In this document: one piece after another, positions 26,258 to 36,401 of the stretch
How positions within the stretch are numbered: position 1 is the stretch's first letter
How the letters are laid out: each line of letters opens with the position of its first letter
Assembly: GCF_009901955.1 (NCBI RefSeq)
Contig: NZ_WUTS01000001.1
Span: forward strand, 744,001 to 808,000
Origin: Halomonas icarae
GTDB lineage: Bacteria > Pseudomonadota > Gammaproteobacteria > Pseudomonadales > Halomonadaceae
Length of the DNA stretch: 64,000 nt
Reading direction: 5' to 3'
The notes under the pieces: model-generated
Database searches by the model: none
Told to the model about the DNA's origin: nothing
What the model saw: the letters and a program-made list of their open reading frames with translations, nothing else
Translations under genes and position numbers: made by a program

Positions 26258-27052
26258 TTACTTCCAGCCGGGTACCGCCTGAGCGCCAAACAGCTCCTCG
26301 GCCTTGGCCTCGACCGCTTCGGTCTGATAGGCCTTGACCAGCTGCTGGATCGCCTCACGCTCCTCGTCACCGCCACGCACGGCGATCAGGTTGACGTAGG
26401 GGGACTCCGGACCCTCCTTGATCAGGGCATCATCCAGGGTCAGGCCGGCCGGCTGGGCGAAGGTGTTGTTGATAAAGGCCATGTCCACATCGGGCAGTAC
26501 CCGCGGCAGCTGGGCGGCCTCGATCTCGCGGAACTCGAAGTCGCGCGGATTGGCGGCGATATCCAGCGGGGTGGCTTCGAGGTTCTCGGGATCCGCCAGC
26601 TCCAGCAGTCCCAGATTATGCATCAGGATCAGAGAGCGACCCTCGTTCGAGGGGTCGTTGGGCAGGGCGATGGTGGCGCCGTCCGGGAGCTCCTCGATGC
26701 TGTCGTACTTGTCGGAGTAGGCGCCGATGGGGTAGACGAAGGTGTAGCCGGCGACGGCGAAGTCGTAGCCACGATCCTCCACCATGGAGCGCATGTAGGG
26801 CTCGTGCTGGTAGGCGTTGGCGTCGAGGCTGCCGTCGGCCAGGGCGGCATTGGGGGTGACATAGTCGGTGAACTCGATGATCTCAACTTCGAGGCCATAC
26901 TCGCGCTGGGCGATCTGGGCGGCGACCTCCATCACCTGGGTCTCGGGGCCGGCGACGGTGCCGACCTTGATGGCGTGATCGTCGGCGAGGACGGCGCCGG
27001 CGCCCAGGGCCAGGGCGGAAGCGAGGGCGGTAGTGAGCAGTGTCTTGTGCAT
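26258..27052 (-). CDS. metQ: MetQ-type methionine ABC transporter binding protein
   Basis: 264 residues from ATG 27052. The Sec signal peptide [19 protein letters not shown] has no lipobox Cys, unlike E. coli MetQ, so the protein is probably a free periplasmic protein. The NLPA fold is clear: IKVGTVAGPETQVMEVAAQIAQREYGLEVEIIEFTDYVTPNAALADGSLDANAYQHEPYM, then PNDPSNEGRSLILMHNLGLLEL and DMAFINNTFAQPAGL. It binds D/L-methionine for MetNI. It is 76 AT-rich bases after metI. Confidence 0.94.
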   Translation of the reverse strand: MHKTLLTTALASALALGAGAVLADDHAIKVGTVAGPETQVMEVAAQIAQREYGLEVEIIEFTDYVTPNAALADGSLDANAYQHEPYMRSMVEDRGYDFAVAGYTFVYPIGAYSDKYDSIEELPDGATIALPNDPSNEGRSLILMHNLGLLELADPENLEATPLDIAANPRDFEFREIEAAQLPRVLPDVDMAFINNTFAQPAGLTLDDALIKEGPESPYVNLIAVRGGDEEREAIQQLVKAYQTEAVEAKAEELFGAQAVPGWK

Positions 27053-27128
27053 GAAACGGAATCTCCAGGTCTCGAGTCGGTGTAGGTGATGATAACGAAA
27101 TAAGAATAAAAATTTAAATAGCATTTGG

Positions 27129-27762
27129 CTATTTATGATCGCTCTTGCGCACCAGATAATCCCCCAGGCTCTGAAAGCCCTGCACCATGACGACCAGGAT
27201 CGCCACGGTAATCAGCATGATGGTGGGGTTGAAGCGATTGTAGCCGTAGCGGATGCCCAGGTCGCCCAGGCCGCCGCCACCGACGGCACCGGCCATGGCC
27301 GAGTAGCTCACCAGGGTCACGATGGTAACGGTAAGGGCGGTGAAGATGCCGCCCCTGGCCTCCGGCAGCAGTACCTTGTGAATGATCTGCCAGGGAGTGG
27401 CGCCCATCGACTGGGCAGCCTCGACCAGGCCCGGGTTGATCTCGTTGAGCGCACCCTCCACCAGGCGTGCGATAAAGGGAATCGCGGCGATGGTCAGTGG
27501 CACCGCGGCGGCGTTGGTGCCGATGGAGGTGCCCACGAGCATGCGCGTGAAGGGGATGATCGCCACCATCAGGATGATGAAGGGGATGGAACGGCCGATA
27601 TTGGTGACGATGCCCAGTACACTGTTGAGCACCGGCTGGGCCAGCACCTGGCCAGGACGGGTGACATAGAGCAGCACTCCCAGCGGGATGCCCGCCAGGG
27701 CTGAGATCACCCCCGAGATGCCCACCATATAGAGGGTGTCGAGTGTTGCCTTGAGAATCAGT

Positions 27763-27782
<20 letters not shown>
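27129..27782 (-). CDS. metI: MetI-type methionine ABC transporter permease
   Basis: 217 residues with five transmembrane segments. The EAA-type loop reads EAAQSMGATPWQIIHKVLLPEARGGIF (~124-150), followed by the glycine-rich AMAGAVGGGGLGDLGIRYGYNRF that is diagnostic for MetI. It forms the channel with the MetN ATPase. It overlaps the metN 3' end by 20 bases, so translation is coupled. Confidence 0.96.
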
Positions 27783-28824
<1,042 letters not shown>

Positions 28825-28871
28825 GGATGCCACCGCTGGGGGCGCCGAGGCGGGCGGTGCAGGATGGGGGC

Positions 28872-28898
28872 AAAAAAAGGCCACCCTGGCGGGTGGCC
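28872..28898 (-). terminator. Intrinsic terminator in the metN leader
   Basis: On the minus strand GGCCACCC-GCCA-GGGTGGCC is followed directly by TTTTTTT (28878-28872), a textbook terminator 48 bases before the metN start. It is promoter-proximal to a gene, so it must be conditional. It follows the SAM-II-like aptamer. Confidence 0.88.
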
Positions 28899-28914
28899 AT
28901 CAACGCTGGACACA

Positions 28915-28988
28915 CCCTTTTAGCTGCACTTCACGGCTTGATCGAGTCATGCCGCGGGCGCCCGCAAGCCGGGTTCAAATCGGCGCCG
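28915..28988 (-). ncRNA. SAM-II (SAM-alpha) riboswitch controlling metNIQ
   Basis: On the minus strand the leader has the SAM-II order of elements: a P1 arm (CGGCGCC), GATTTGAACC, then CTTGC, the P1 partner (GGCGCCCG), an extra hairpin CGGCATGA-CTCGA-TCAAGCCG with one A-A mismatch, then GTGCAGCTAAAAGGG. From memory the structurally solved SAM-II RNA has GAUUUAACC, UUGC and GUAGCUAAAAAGGG in the same places. The pseudoknot helix can form: TTGCG pairs with TGCAG, where the known RNA pairs UUGCA with UGUAG, so it covaries. A terminator follows 17 bases downstream. Its GGGTG tail could pair with the CACCC arm of that terminator as an antiterminator (inference). SAM should switch the operon off. 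Confidence 0.82.
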
Positions 28989-29208
28989 TTCAATGTAGCC
29001 GGCAAGCATAGGGGCAGGCCTTCGACCTGTCAATCCTGCCGCATGGCATCCTGTTGGATGCCGCCTGGTGCCACAACATGCTTTGTCGATGGCGTGTTTT
29101 CCAGTGGATATTGTGGAATTGCACGGCGATGGACGGGGAGGGGAAGAATTTCCTACACTCATGCCTCTTTCCGCCCCGTACGGGGGCACCAGCAGCCAAG
29201 GAGACATC

Positions 29209-29841
29209 ATGTTCACTGGCATCGTGCAGGGCACCGCCGAGGTGGTGGCCATCCATGAGGCCGAGGCCTTCCGAACCCATGTTGTCCTGTTGCCGGAAGC
29301 GCTGCGCAGTGGGCTGGAGGTCGGCGCCTCGGTGGCCCACAACGGGGTCTGCCTGACGGTAACCGCCATCGCCGAGGAAGGGGTGAGCTTCGATCTGATG
29401 CGCGAGACGCTGCGGGTCACCAATCTCGGCACTCTGGGGGTGGGGGATCGCGTCAATATCGAGCGGGCCGCGCGCTTCGGTGATGAGGTCGGTGGCCACG
29501 CGATGTCGGGGCATATCATGGCGCAGGCTGAGCTGGTCGAGCTCGATGAGGCGCCCAACAACCGCCGGCTATGGTTCGAGCTGCCGCATGCCCTGGGACG
29601 CTTCCTGTTCGACAAGGGGTATATCGGTGTGGATGGGGCGAGCCTTACCATCGGTGAGGTACGCCGGGCCACCGGCGGGCAGGGGCCGCGCTTCTGTGTC
29701 GACCTGATTCCCGAGACACTGCAGCGCACCACCCTGGGGGAGCGTGTGCCGGGTGACTGGGTCAATATCGAGATCGATCCCCAGACCCAGGCGATCGTCG
29801 AGACGGTCGAGCGGGTGCTGGCGACCAGGGCGACCGAATAG
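29209..29841 (+). CDS. ribE: Riboflavin synthase, alpha chain
   Basis: 210 residues from ATG 29209 (AAGGAG upstream). It converts two lumazine molecules into riboflavin. The start [12 protein letters not shown] is the family signature. Two lumazine-binding repeats follow: [14 protein letters not shown] with [24 protein letters not shown], and [14 protein letters not shown] with GDWVNIEID. It is a single gene here, with no other rib genes in the window. Confidence 0.95.
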   Translation: MFTGIVQGTAEVVAIHEAEAFRTHVVLLPEALRSGLEVGASVAHNGVCLTVTAIAEEGVSFDLMRETLRVTNLGTLGVGDRVNIERAARFGDEVGGHAMSGHIMAQAELVELDEAPNNRRLWFELPHALGRFLFDKGYIGVDGASLTIGEVRRATGGQGPRFCVDLIPETLQRTTLGERVPGDWVNIEIDPQTQAIVETVERVLATRATE

Positions 29842-29914
29842 TGACGTCGAGAAGGCGTTGGTGGACGGACTGGCGATTGCCCCATGAGTTGCTTATACAG
29901 AGTGCAGGATTGAA

Positions 29915-29933
29915 GACCGCCGAATAGGCGGTC
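29915..29933 (+). terminator. Short hairpin after ribE
   Basis: A 7-bp stem, GACCGCC with GGCGGTC and loop GAATA, about 75 bases after the ribE stop and 93 bases before the NCS2 permease start. No T-tract; weak support. Confidence 0.3.
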
Positions 29934-30025
29934 GCCTCGCATCAACGGAGGGCTTTGGGTACCATGTGCCGCTTTTCCCGCCCCCCGGAACTCCCATACC
30001 GTCCACGCGCGCAGGAACGAGCCCC

Positions 30026-31327
30026 ATGAAGAGCCTGATAGACAAGCATTTCAAGCTAGCCGAGCACAGCACCAGCATCAAGACCGAGGTCATCGCGGGG
30101 ATCACCACCTTCCTGACGATGGCCTATATCATCTTCGTCAACCCCAGCATCCTCTCCGAGGCCGGCATGGACTATGGTGCGGTCTTCGTGGCGACCTGCC
30201 TGGCTGCGGCACTGGGCTGTCTGGTGATGGGGCTGTGGGCCAACTACCCCATCGCCCAGGCGCCGGGCATGGGACTCAACGCCTTCTTTACCTACGGTGT
30301 GGTGCTCGGCATGGGCTACACCTGGGAGGCGGCCCTCGGGGCGGTGTTCTTCTCGGGGCTTATCTTCCTGCTGCTCAGCATCTTCCGGGTGCGTGAATGG
30401 ATCATCAACTCGATTCCGCTCTCGCTGCGTCTTGGCATCGCGGCCGGTATCGGCCTGTTCCTGGCAATGATCGCCATGAAGAATGCCGGCATCGTGGTCG
30501 CCAATCCGGCCACCTACGTGTCGGTGGGGGACCTCTCCGAGCCCTCGGCACTATATGCCTTGCTGGGCTTCTTCGTGATAACCGCGCTTTCTTACATGCG
30601 GGTCACCGGCGCGGTGATGATCGGTATCCTCGGCATCACCGTGCTCTCCATGCTGCTGGGGCATAACGAGTATGGTGGCCTGATGTCCATGCCGCCCTCC
30701 ATCCTGCCCACCTTCATGGCGCTGGACCTGGCCGGGGCGCTGGATATCGCCATGCTGAGCGTGATCTTCGCCTTCCTGTTCGTCGATCTGTTCGACACCT
30801 CCGGCACCCTGATCGGCGTGGCCCACAAGGGGGGACTGCTGGACAAGGAGGGCAAGCTGCCGCGCATCGGTCGCGCCATGATGGCCGACAGTACGGCCTC
30901 CATGGCCGGCGCCGTGCTGGGTACCTCCACCACCACCAGTTATGTGGAGTCCACCGCCGGCATCGTCTCGGGCGGGCGCACCGGCCTCACCGCCGTGGTG
31001 GTGGCCGTGCTGTTCCTGATCAGCCTGTTCTTCGCCCCGCTGGCGGGTTCCATCCCGGCCTATGCCACCGCCGGCGCACTGCTCTATGTGGCGGTGTTGA
31101 TGGCCAGCAGCCTGGCTCACGCCAACTGGGATGATCCCACGGATGCCGCGCCGGTGTTGATCGCTGCCCTGGCCATGCCGCTGACCTTCTCCATCGCGGA
31201 AGGGATTGCGCTGGGCTTCATCAGCTTCGTTGCCATCAAGGCGTTGTCGGGCCGCTTCCGCGATCTCAACCCCGCGGTGATCGTGCTGGCCCTGCTGTTT
31301 GCCGCCAAGTTCCTGTTCCTCGACTGA
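30026..31327 (+). CDS. NCS2-family purine permease (AzgA/PbuG-like)
   Basis: 433 residues from ATG 30026, with AGGAACGA upstream. About 12-14 hydrophobic segments. The opening [33 protein letters not shown] and [23 protein letters not shown] are typical of the hypoxanthine/guanine/adenine branch (COG2252). The [21 protein letters not shown] segment and [25 protein letters not shown] carry the substrate-site Glu and Thr residues. It imports purine bases that apt and gpt, immediately downstream, convert to nucleotides. Confidence 0.92.
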   Translation: MKSLIDKHFKLAEHSTSIKTEVIAGITTFLTMAYIIFVNPSILSEAGMDYGAVFVATCLAAALGCLVMGLWANYPIAQAPGMGLNAFFTYGVVLGMGYTWEAALGAVFFSGLIFLLLSIFRVREWIINSIPLSLRLGIAAGIGLFLAMIAMKNAGIVVANPATYVSVGDLSEPSALYALLGFFVITALSYMRVTGAVMIGILGITVLSMLLGHNEYGGLMSMPPSILPTFMALDLAGALDIAMLSVIFAFLFVDLFDTSGTLIGVAHKGGLLDKEGKLPRIGRAMMADSTASMAGAVLGTSTTTSYVESTAGIVSGGRTGLTAVVVAVLFLISLFFAPLAGSIPAYATAGALLYVAVLMASSLAHANWDDPTDAAPVLIAALAMPLTFSIAEGIALGFISFVAIKALSGRFRDLNPAVIVLALLFAAKFLFLD

Positions 31328-31353
31328 ACGAACACTCACTACCGAGAACCGTC

Positions 31354-31899
31354 ATGAGCATCTACGGCGACTATATCAAGTCCGTCATTCGCACCGTTCC
31401 CGACTGGCCCAACCCAGGGGTGAACTTCCGCGATATCACCCCGCTGCTGCAGAACAGTGCGGCCTTTCGCAAACTGATCGACAGTTTCGTGCATCGCTAC
31501 CAGGAGATGGACATCGATGCCGTGGCGGCCATCGATGCACGCGGCTTCATCGTCGGTGCACCGCTGGCCTATGAGCTGGGATGCAGCTTCGTGCCGGTGC
31601 GCAAGAAGGGCAAGCTGCCGTTTCGTACCATCAGCGAGACCTATACCCTGGAGTACGGCGAGGCCGAGGTGGAACTGCACTCCGACGCCTTTCAGAGCGG
31701 TGATCGCATCCTGATCGTCGATGACCTGATCGCTACCGGCGGTACCATGCTGGCCGCGGCCAAGCTGATCAGCCGCAGCGGTGGCCAGGTGGTGGAGACC
31801 GCCACCATCGTCGATCTGCCTGATCTCGGTGGGTCGCAGCGCATCCGCGAGGCCAAGTACAGCGTCTTCGCCGTCTGCTCCTTCACCGAGGACGAGTAA
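31354..31899 (+). CDS. apt: Adenine phosphoribosyltransferase
   Basis: 181 residues. It makes AMP from adenine and PRPP. The opening [25 protein letters not shown] is the Apt signature, [16 protein letters not shown] (~61-76) binds purine, and [20 protein letters not shown] (~121-140) is the PRPP loop. It starts 26 bases after the NCS2 permease and is followed 4 bases later by gpt, forming a salvage operon. Confidence 0.97.
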   Translation: MSIYGDYIKSVIRTVPDWPNPGVNFRDITPLLQNSAAFRKLIDSFVHRYQEMDIDAVAAIDARGFIVGAPLAYELGCSFVPVRKKGKLPFRTISETYTLEYGEAEVELHSDAFQSGDRILIVDDLIATGGTMLAAAKLISRSGGQVVETATIVDLPDLGGSQRIREAKYSVFAVCSFTEDE

Positions 31900-31903
31900 C
31901 GTC

Positions 31904-32383
31904 ATGAGCACCAACCGCTACCACCAACACTTCACCGTCTCCTGGGATCAGCTGCACCGCGACGTGCGCGAGCTCTGCCGCCGCCTGGTGGAGCGCGACT
32001 TCAAAGGGGTCATCGCCATCACGCGCGGCGGCCTGATTCCCGCAGCGCTGATTGCCCGCGAACTCAATGTTCGCGTGATCGACACCGTCTGCATCAAGAG
32101 CTATGACCATATGGAACAGGGCGGACTCGATGTCCTGAAGGGTGTCGACCATGACGGCGACGGCTGGCTGCTGGTCGATGATCTGGTGGATACCGGCAAG
32201 ACCGCACGCAAGGTGCGCGAGATGCTGCCGCGTGCGCACTTCGTGACCGTCTACGCCAAGCCCGAGGGCAAGCCCCTGGTCGACCAGTATCTGACCGAGG
32301 TGGCTCAGGAGTGCTGGATCCAGTTCCCATGGGATATGGGTGTGGCCTATGTCGAGCCGCTGGTCGATCAGGTCAAGCGCTGA
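31904..32383 (+). CDS. gpt: Xanthine-guanine phosphoribosyltransferase
   Basis: 159 residues from ATG 31904, just after the apt stop. It converts xanthine, guanine and hypoxanthine to nucleotides. [23 protein letters not shown] matches the E. coli Gpt opening, [21 protein letters not shown] is the base-side segment, [23 protein letters not shown] (~85-107) is the PRPP loop, and [16 protein letters not shown] (~140-155) is the purine-ring-stacking C-terminus. Confidence 0.96.
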   Translation: MSTNRYHQHFTVSWDQLHRDVRELCRRLVERDFKGVIAITRGGLIPAALIARELNVRVIDTVCIKSYDHMEQGGLDVLKGVDHDGDGWLLVDDLVDTGKTARKVREMLPRAHFVTVYAKPEGKPLVDQYLTEVAQECWIQFPWDMGVAYVEPLVDQVKR

Positions 32384-32400
32384 GGCGAGGAGGGCCGGGG

Positions 32401-33099
32401 ATGGCTGCACCATTACCCGCCAGCTGGCAGCAGTGGCTGGAGGAGGAGTTTCAGGCGCCCTACATGCAGGCGCTGCGCGACTTCCTGGCCGCCGAGAAGG
32501 CGGCCAGAAAGGTGATCTACCCGCACTCCTCGGAGTGGTTTCGAGCCTTCGAACTGACACCGCTGGAGAGGGTCAAGGTCGTGATCCTCGGCCAGGACCC
32601 CTATCACGGCCCCGGTCAGGCGCATGGACTGTGCTTCTCGGTGAAGCCTGGCGTGCGCACACCGCCCTCCCTTGTCAATATCTACAAGGAGCTCGAGGCA
32701 GACGTCGGTTTCACACCCGTGTCCCACGGTAACCTGGAGCACTGGGCGCGCCAGGGCGTGCTGTTGCTCAACACCTCGTTGACGGTGGAGCAGGGCTGCG
32801 CCGGCTCGCATCGGGGACGTGGCTGGGAGGCCTTCACCGATCGTGCGATTGAAACGGTCAGTGCCCACGCCGAGCCCTCGGTATTCCTGCTGTGGGGCAG
32901 CCATGCCCGTCAGAAGAGAACGCTGGTGGACCGCTCGCGCCATCTGGTGCTGGAGTCGCCACACCCTTCGCCGCTCTCGGCCTACCGCGGCTTCTTCGGT
33001 AACCATCACTTCTCCCGGGCCAATGCGTTTCTCGCCGAACACGGCCGTGAGCCCATCGACTGGCAGCTACCCGAGCGCATCGATGAGAGTACGCCTTAA
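32401..33099 (+). CDS. ung: Uracil-DNA glycosylase (family 1)
   Basis: 232 residues from ATG 32401. It removes uracil from DNA. The catalytic water-activating loop [22 protein letters not shown] (~60-81) and the minor-groove [13 protein letters not shown] (~190-202) are intact, with [12 protein letters not shown] between. It follows gpt by 17 bases, so repair is co-transcribed with base salvage. Confidence 0.97.
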   Translation: MAAPLPASWQQWLEEEFQAPYMQALRDFLAAEKAARKVIYPHSSEWFRAFELTPLERVKVVILGQDPYHGPGQAHGLCFSVKPGVRTPPSLVNIYKELEADVGFTPVSHGNLEHWARQGVLLLNTSLTVEQGCAGSHRGRGWEAFTDRAIETVSAHAEPSVFLLWGSHARQKRTLVDRSRHLVLESPHPSPLSAYRGFFGNHHFSRANAFLAEHGREPIDWQLPERIDESTP

Positions 33100-33124
33100 C
33101 CTCAACGCAGGATGCGAGTAGAAT
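33096..33124 (+). promoter_or_regulatory. Candidate sigma-70 promoter for upp
   Basis: TTAACC (33096-33101), a 17-base spacer and TAGAAT (33119-33124), about 92 bases before the upp ATG. The -35 overlaps the ung stop region. Confidence 0.6.
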
Positions 33125-33215
33125 GGCGCGCAATTTGTCGCCCGGGTCCATGCGACCAAGGTCGATGGGTTCCGCCGCCCGTAACTCTCGCTGTACTACC
33201 TAAGAGGTTCCGCCC

Positions 33216-33845
33216 ATGAGCGTCCATGCCATCCAGCACCCCCTGGTCCAGCACAAGCTGGGCCTGATGCGTGAAGCCGGTATCAGCACCAAGAGCTTTC
33301 GTGAACTGGCCGGTGAACTGGCCAAGCTGCTCACCTACGAGGCGACCCAGGATCTGGAGCTTCAGACCCAGGATATCGATGGCTGGAGTGGCGAGAAGAT
33401 CCCGGTTCAACTGCTCAAGGGCAAGAAGGTCACCATCGTGCCGATCCTGCGTGCCGGTCTGGGCATGCTTGATGGTGTCACCGACCTGATTCCCAGTGCC
33501 CGGATCAGCGTGGTAGGCCTCTACCGGGACGAGGAGACCCTCGAGCCGGTGCCCTATTTCGCCAAGTTCGCCAAGGGGCTCGACGAGCGCATGGCCATCG
33601 TCATCGACCCCATGCTGGCCACCGGCGGCACCATGGTGGCAACGCTGGACATGCTGCGGGAGCGGGGCTGCAAGCATATGAAGGTGATCGTGCTGGTGGC
33701 CGCCCCCGAGGGTATCAAGCGGGTACAGGACGCCTACCCCGATATCGAGATCTATACCGCCGGGGTGGATGAGCGCCTCGACGAGAACGGCTATATCGTC
33801 CCGGGGCTGGGCGATGCCGGAGACAAGATCTTCGGTACTCGTTGA
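33216..33845 (+). CDS. upp: Uracil phosphoribosyltransferase
   Basis: 209 residues. It makes UMP from uracil and [41 protein letters not shown] is the Upp opening, [34 protein letters not shown] the central region, [22 protein letters not shown] (~126-147) the PRPP loop, and [17 protein letters not shown] the uracil-binding C-terminus. It probably has its own promoter. The matching uracil permease (uraA) is 6 kb downstream, not adjacent. Confidence 0.97.
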   Translation: MSVHAIQHPLVQHKLGLMREAGISTKSFRELAGELAKLLTYEATQDLELQTQDIDGWSGEKIPVQLLKGKKVTIVPILRAGLGMLDGVTDLIPSARISVVGLYRDEETLEPVPYFAKFAKGLDERMAIVIDPMLATGGTMVATLDMLRERGCKHMKVIVLVAAPEGIKRVQDAYPDIEIYTAGVDERLDENGYIVPGLGDAGDKIFGTR

Positions 33846-34212
33846 ACGGCCTTACGTCTCTACCGAGTTACCCCTGATGCCGACACCCGTTACCCGTCCG
33901 TGGTAGCGGGCGTCGTGTGTGTCGCTTCCTATCTACCGTGCTTCGTTAAGTTCTCGATGCTGCGAAATGTTCGTTTTCGATCATGTCGCGGAATCGACGG
34001 CCCCGCCTTTTCTCCTCTAAACGTCTATTGGACGAAAGTTTAGTAATTAAAAAAGCATGCACTAACAGAGTGCTCTTCGCGCGTCCTGGCCTATCGGTGG
34101 GTCGGTGGCGTCATTTTCGGTTGGTGACATTTGTGTTTGAAACCGAATTTCGGCTACGTTGTATTCAGCAGACACTGAAAACAAGCGATAACAACGAACG
34201 GTCGAGATCTGT
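33846..34212. other. 367-bp intergenic region upstream of the glycerol ABC operon
   Basis: It is clearly more AT-rich than its surroundings, especially around 34010-34060. It holds a GlpR-like operator (33966-33985) and an imperfect hairpin (CTAAAC at 34017-34022 with GTTTAG at 34038-34043). I see no credible gene. The promoter of glpS should lie here, but no single -35/-10 pair stands out. Confidence 0.6.
33966..33985. promoter_or_regulatory. Candidate GlpR operator upstream of glpS
   Basis: AATGTTCGTTTTCGATCATG matches 17 of 20 positions of the E. coli GlpR consensus as I remember it; the left half AATGTTCG is perfect. It is 228 bases upstream of the glpS start. Confidence 0.6.
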
Positions 34213-35301
34213 ATGTCATTGATTTTAGAAAACATCGATCAGGTGATCGGTGGTGCCACTCATATCTCGGGCGTGAACCTGGAGCTCCAGCCGGGCTCGT
34301 TCAATGTCCTGTTGGGACGAACGCTGGCGGGAAAGACCACACTGATGCGGCTGATGGCCGGGCTGGATGCGCCTGCCCGGGGTCGCATCCTGATGAACGG
34401 CGAAGACGTGACCGGACGCTCTGTTCGCAAGCGTAACGTCTCGATGGTCTATCAGCAGTTCATCAACTACCCGACCCTCACCGTCTACGACAATATCGCT
34501 TCCCCCCTCAGGCTGGCCAAGGTCGCCACCGCCGAGATCGATCGGCGTGTGCGGGAAGTCGCCGAGATGTTGCATATCGAGCACCTTCTCGATCGCCTGC
34601 CTCTCGAGCTCTCCGGCGGTCAGCAGCAACGGACCGCCATGGGGCGAGCGCTGGCGAAGGATGCCGATGTGGTGCTCTTCGATGAGCCGCTGGTCAACCT
34701 CGATTACAAGCTTCGAGAGGAATTTCGCGACGAGCTGCGTTCGGTGTTCAGTGAGCGCAACTGTATCGCGGTATATGCCACGACAGAGCCCGGGGAGGCC
34801 CTGGCTCTGGGTGGCAATACCGCTGTCCTGCATGAAGGACGCCTGGTGCAGTATGGCCGGACAGAAGATGTCTATCATCGTCCACGTGACATCCTGGCCG
34901 CAGAGCTGTTTTCCGAGCCCCCGATCAATATCGTGAAGTGGGTTGTCTCTGGCGGGGAGGTGACCTTCGACAAGACGCTGCATTTTCCCATCAATGATGA
35001 TCTGCGCGGTCTTGCCCCCGGGGAGTACCGCTTTGGCGTACGTGCTTCCCATATCTCTCTCCTGCCGCGGGCCGAGAGTGATATCGAGCTGAAGATGACA
35101 GTCGACCTGGCGGAGATCAGCGGGTCCGAGACGTTTCTTCATGTGCACAACGATCTGTATCACATGACGGCGCACCTCGAGGGGGTTCACGAATTTCGTG
35201 ACGATGCGCCCGTAACGCTCTATTTTCCTACCCACAAGATCTATGCCTTCGATCATGAGGGTGCGGTGGTGCATATACCGAGCCACCTGGGAGGAGTCTG
35301 A
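34213..35301 (+). CDS. glpS: GlpS-type glycerol ABC transporter ATPase
   Basis: 362 residues. The family's unusual Walker [21 protein letters not shown] (~31-50), is present. Known GlpS-like proteins have Thr-Leu-Ala-Gly-Lys-Thr in place of Ser-Gly-Ser-Gly-Lys-Ser. The signature is [39 protein letters not shown], and residues ~240-362 form a regulatory TOBE/OB-like domain. With GlpT it would energise glycerol uptake through GlpPQ and the binding protein GlpV. This gene is intact, but all four downstream partners are damaged, so it is probably without function now. Confidence 0.88.
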   Translation: MSLILENIDQVIGGATHISGVNLELQPGSFNVLLGRTLAGKTTLMRLMAGLDAPARGRILMNGEDVTGRSVRKRNVSMVYQQFINYPTLTVYDNIASPLRLAKVATAEIDRRVREVAEMLHIEHLLDRLPLELSGGQQQRTAMGRALAKDADVVLFDEPLVNLDYKLREEFRDELRSVFSERNCIAVYATTEPGEALALGGNTAVLHEGRLVQYGRTEDVYHRPRDILAAELFSEPPINIVKWVVSGGEVTFDKTLHFPINDDLRGLAPGEYRFGVRASHISLLPRAESDIELKMTVDLAEISGSETFLHVHNDLYHMTAHLEGVHEFRDDAPVTLYFPTHKIYAFDHEGAVVHIPSHLGGV

Positions 35302-35302
35302 C

Positions 35303-36401
35303 ATGGCCGAGATCACCCTGAAGTCCCTGGCACATACCTACCTTCCTGACCCTCGCTCGCCTGAGGACTACGCCATCCGCGAGATGGACCATGTGTGGCA
35401 TCAGGGGGGCGCCTATGCCCTCCTGGGGCCTTCGGGCTGCGGTAAATCGACGCTTCTCAATATTATTTCGGGCTTGCTGGAGCCCTCCAGCGGCGAGGTT
35501 CTCTTCGACGGTGAGGTGGTCAATTACCTGCCTCCCGAGGCGCAATATCGCTCAGGTTTTCCAGTTTCCCGTGGTCTACGACACCATGACGGTCTACGAC
35601 AACCTGGCCTTTCCACTGCGCAACGTGAAGACACCGGCACGGCGTATCCATGAGCGTGTCATGGAGGTCGCCGAGGTGCTGGAGCTTACGCCACAGCTCA
35701 AGCGCAGGGCCAGGAACCTTACCGCGGACGAAAAGCAGAAGGTCTCCATGGGCAGGGGGCTTGTGCGAGAAGATGTCTCCGCCATCCTCTTCGACGAGCC
35801 GCTCACCGTTATCGACCCACAGCTCAAGTGGAAGCTGCGTCGCAAGCTGAAGGAGATCCACCAGCGTTTCGAGATCACCATGGTCTACGTGACCCATGAC
35901 CAGCTCGAGGCCTCTACCTTTGCCGACAAGATCGCCGTCATGTACGAGGGTCAGGTCGTGCAGTTTGGAACCCCAAGGGAGCTGTTCGAGAGGCCTAACC
36001 ATACCTTCGTGGGGTACTTCATCGGCAGCCCTGGCATGAACTTTCTGGAGGTGGAGGCCAGGGGCGGGAACGTGATGGCCGGAAGCGTCGAGCTGGCGGT
36101 CGAGCAGGCCATTCATGATGCGGTGAGCCATGCCACGTCCACCAACATCAAGCTAGGTATTCGCCCGGAGTTCATCGAGGTGCTCGCCGAGCGGGTCGAG
36201 GGGGGGATGGAGGCGAGGGTGAATCACGTTCAGGACTTCGGGACCTATTCGATCGTCTACCTGACATTGGGCAGGATAGAGCTGAAGGCGCGTATCGAAG
36301 AGGATCAGGTTGCGCCGACCGGCCAGGCCTGGCTGCGTTTTCCCAATGAGCGACTCGGCCTTTACATCGATGAGTTCCGCGTGGAGGTCGGCCATGAATA
36401 A
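35303..36401 (+). pseudogene. glpT: GlpT-type glycerol ABC transporter ATPase, frameshifted
   Basis: The first frame gives [17 protein letters not shown] with Walker [43 protein letters not shown], then turns into unrelated sequence after ~35540. From there the adjacent frame carries on the same protein: [26 protein letters not shown], Walker B AILFDEPLTVIDPQLKWKLRRKL and the TOBE domain, to a stop at 36401. The break lies in GAGGCGCAATATCG (35537-35550). One inserted G, or a missing CG from GCGCGC, explains it. Either two fragments are made or none is useful. Confidence 0.85.

Larger units (their letters stand above)
28825..29208. other. 384-bp divergent intergenic region between metN and ribE
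   Basis: The metN-proximal part (28872-28988) holds the riboswitch and terminator listed separately. I see no FMN riboswitch in the remaining ~220 bases before ribE, and no convincing open reading frame. A promoter for metNIQ must lie above 28990 on the minus strand, but I cannot place it with confidence. Confidence 0.7.

Noticed and set aside
28968-28980. tRNA T-arm-like GGGTTCAAAT
   Set aside because: It is part of the SAM-II-like aptamer (GATTTGAACCC on the minus strand); no cloverleaf can be built around it.
28990-29208. FMN riboswitch before ribE
   Set aside because: The conserved FMN aptamer blocks (AGGGGCAGGG.., ..ACCGGCGGT) are absent.
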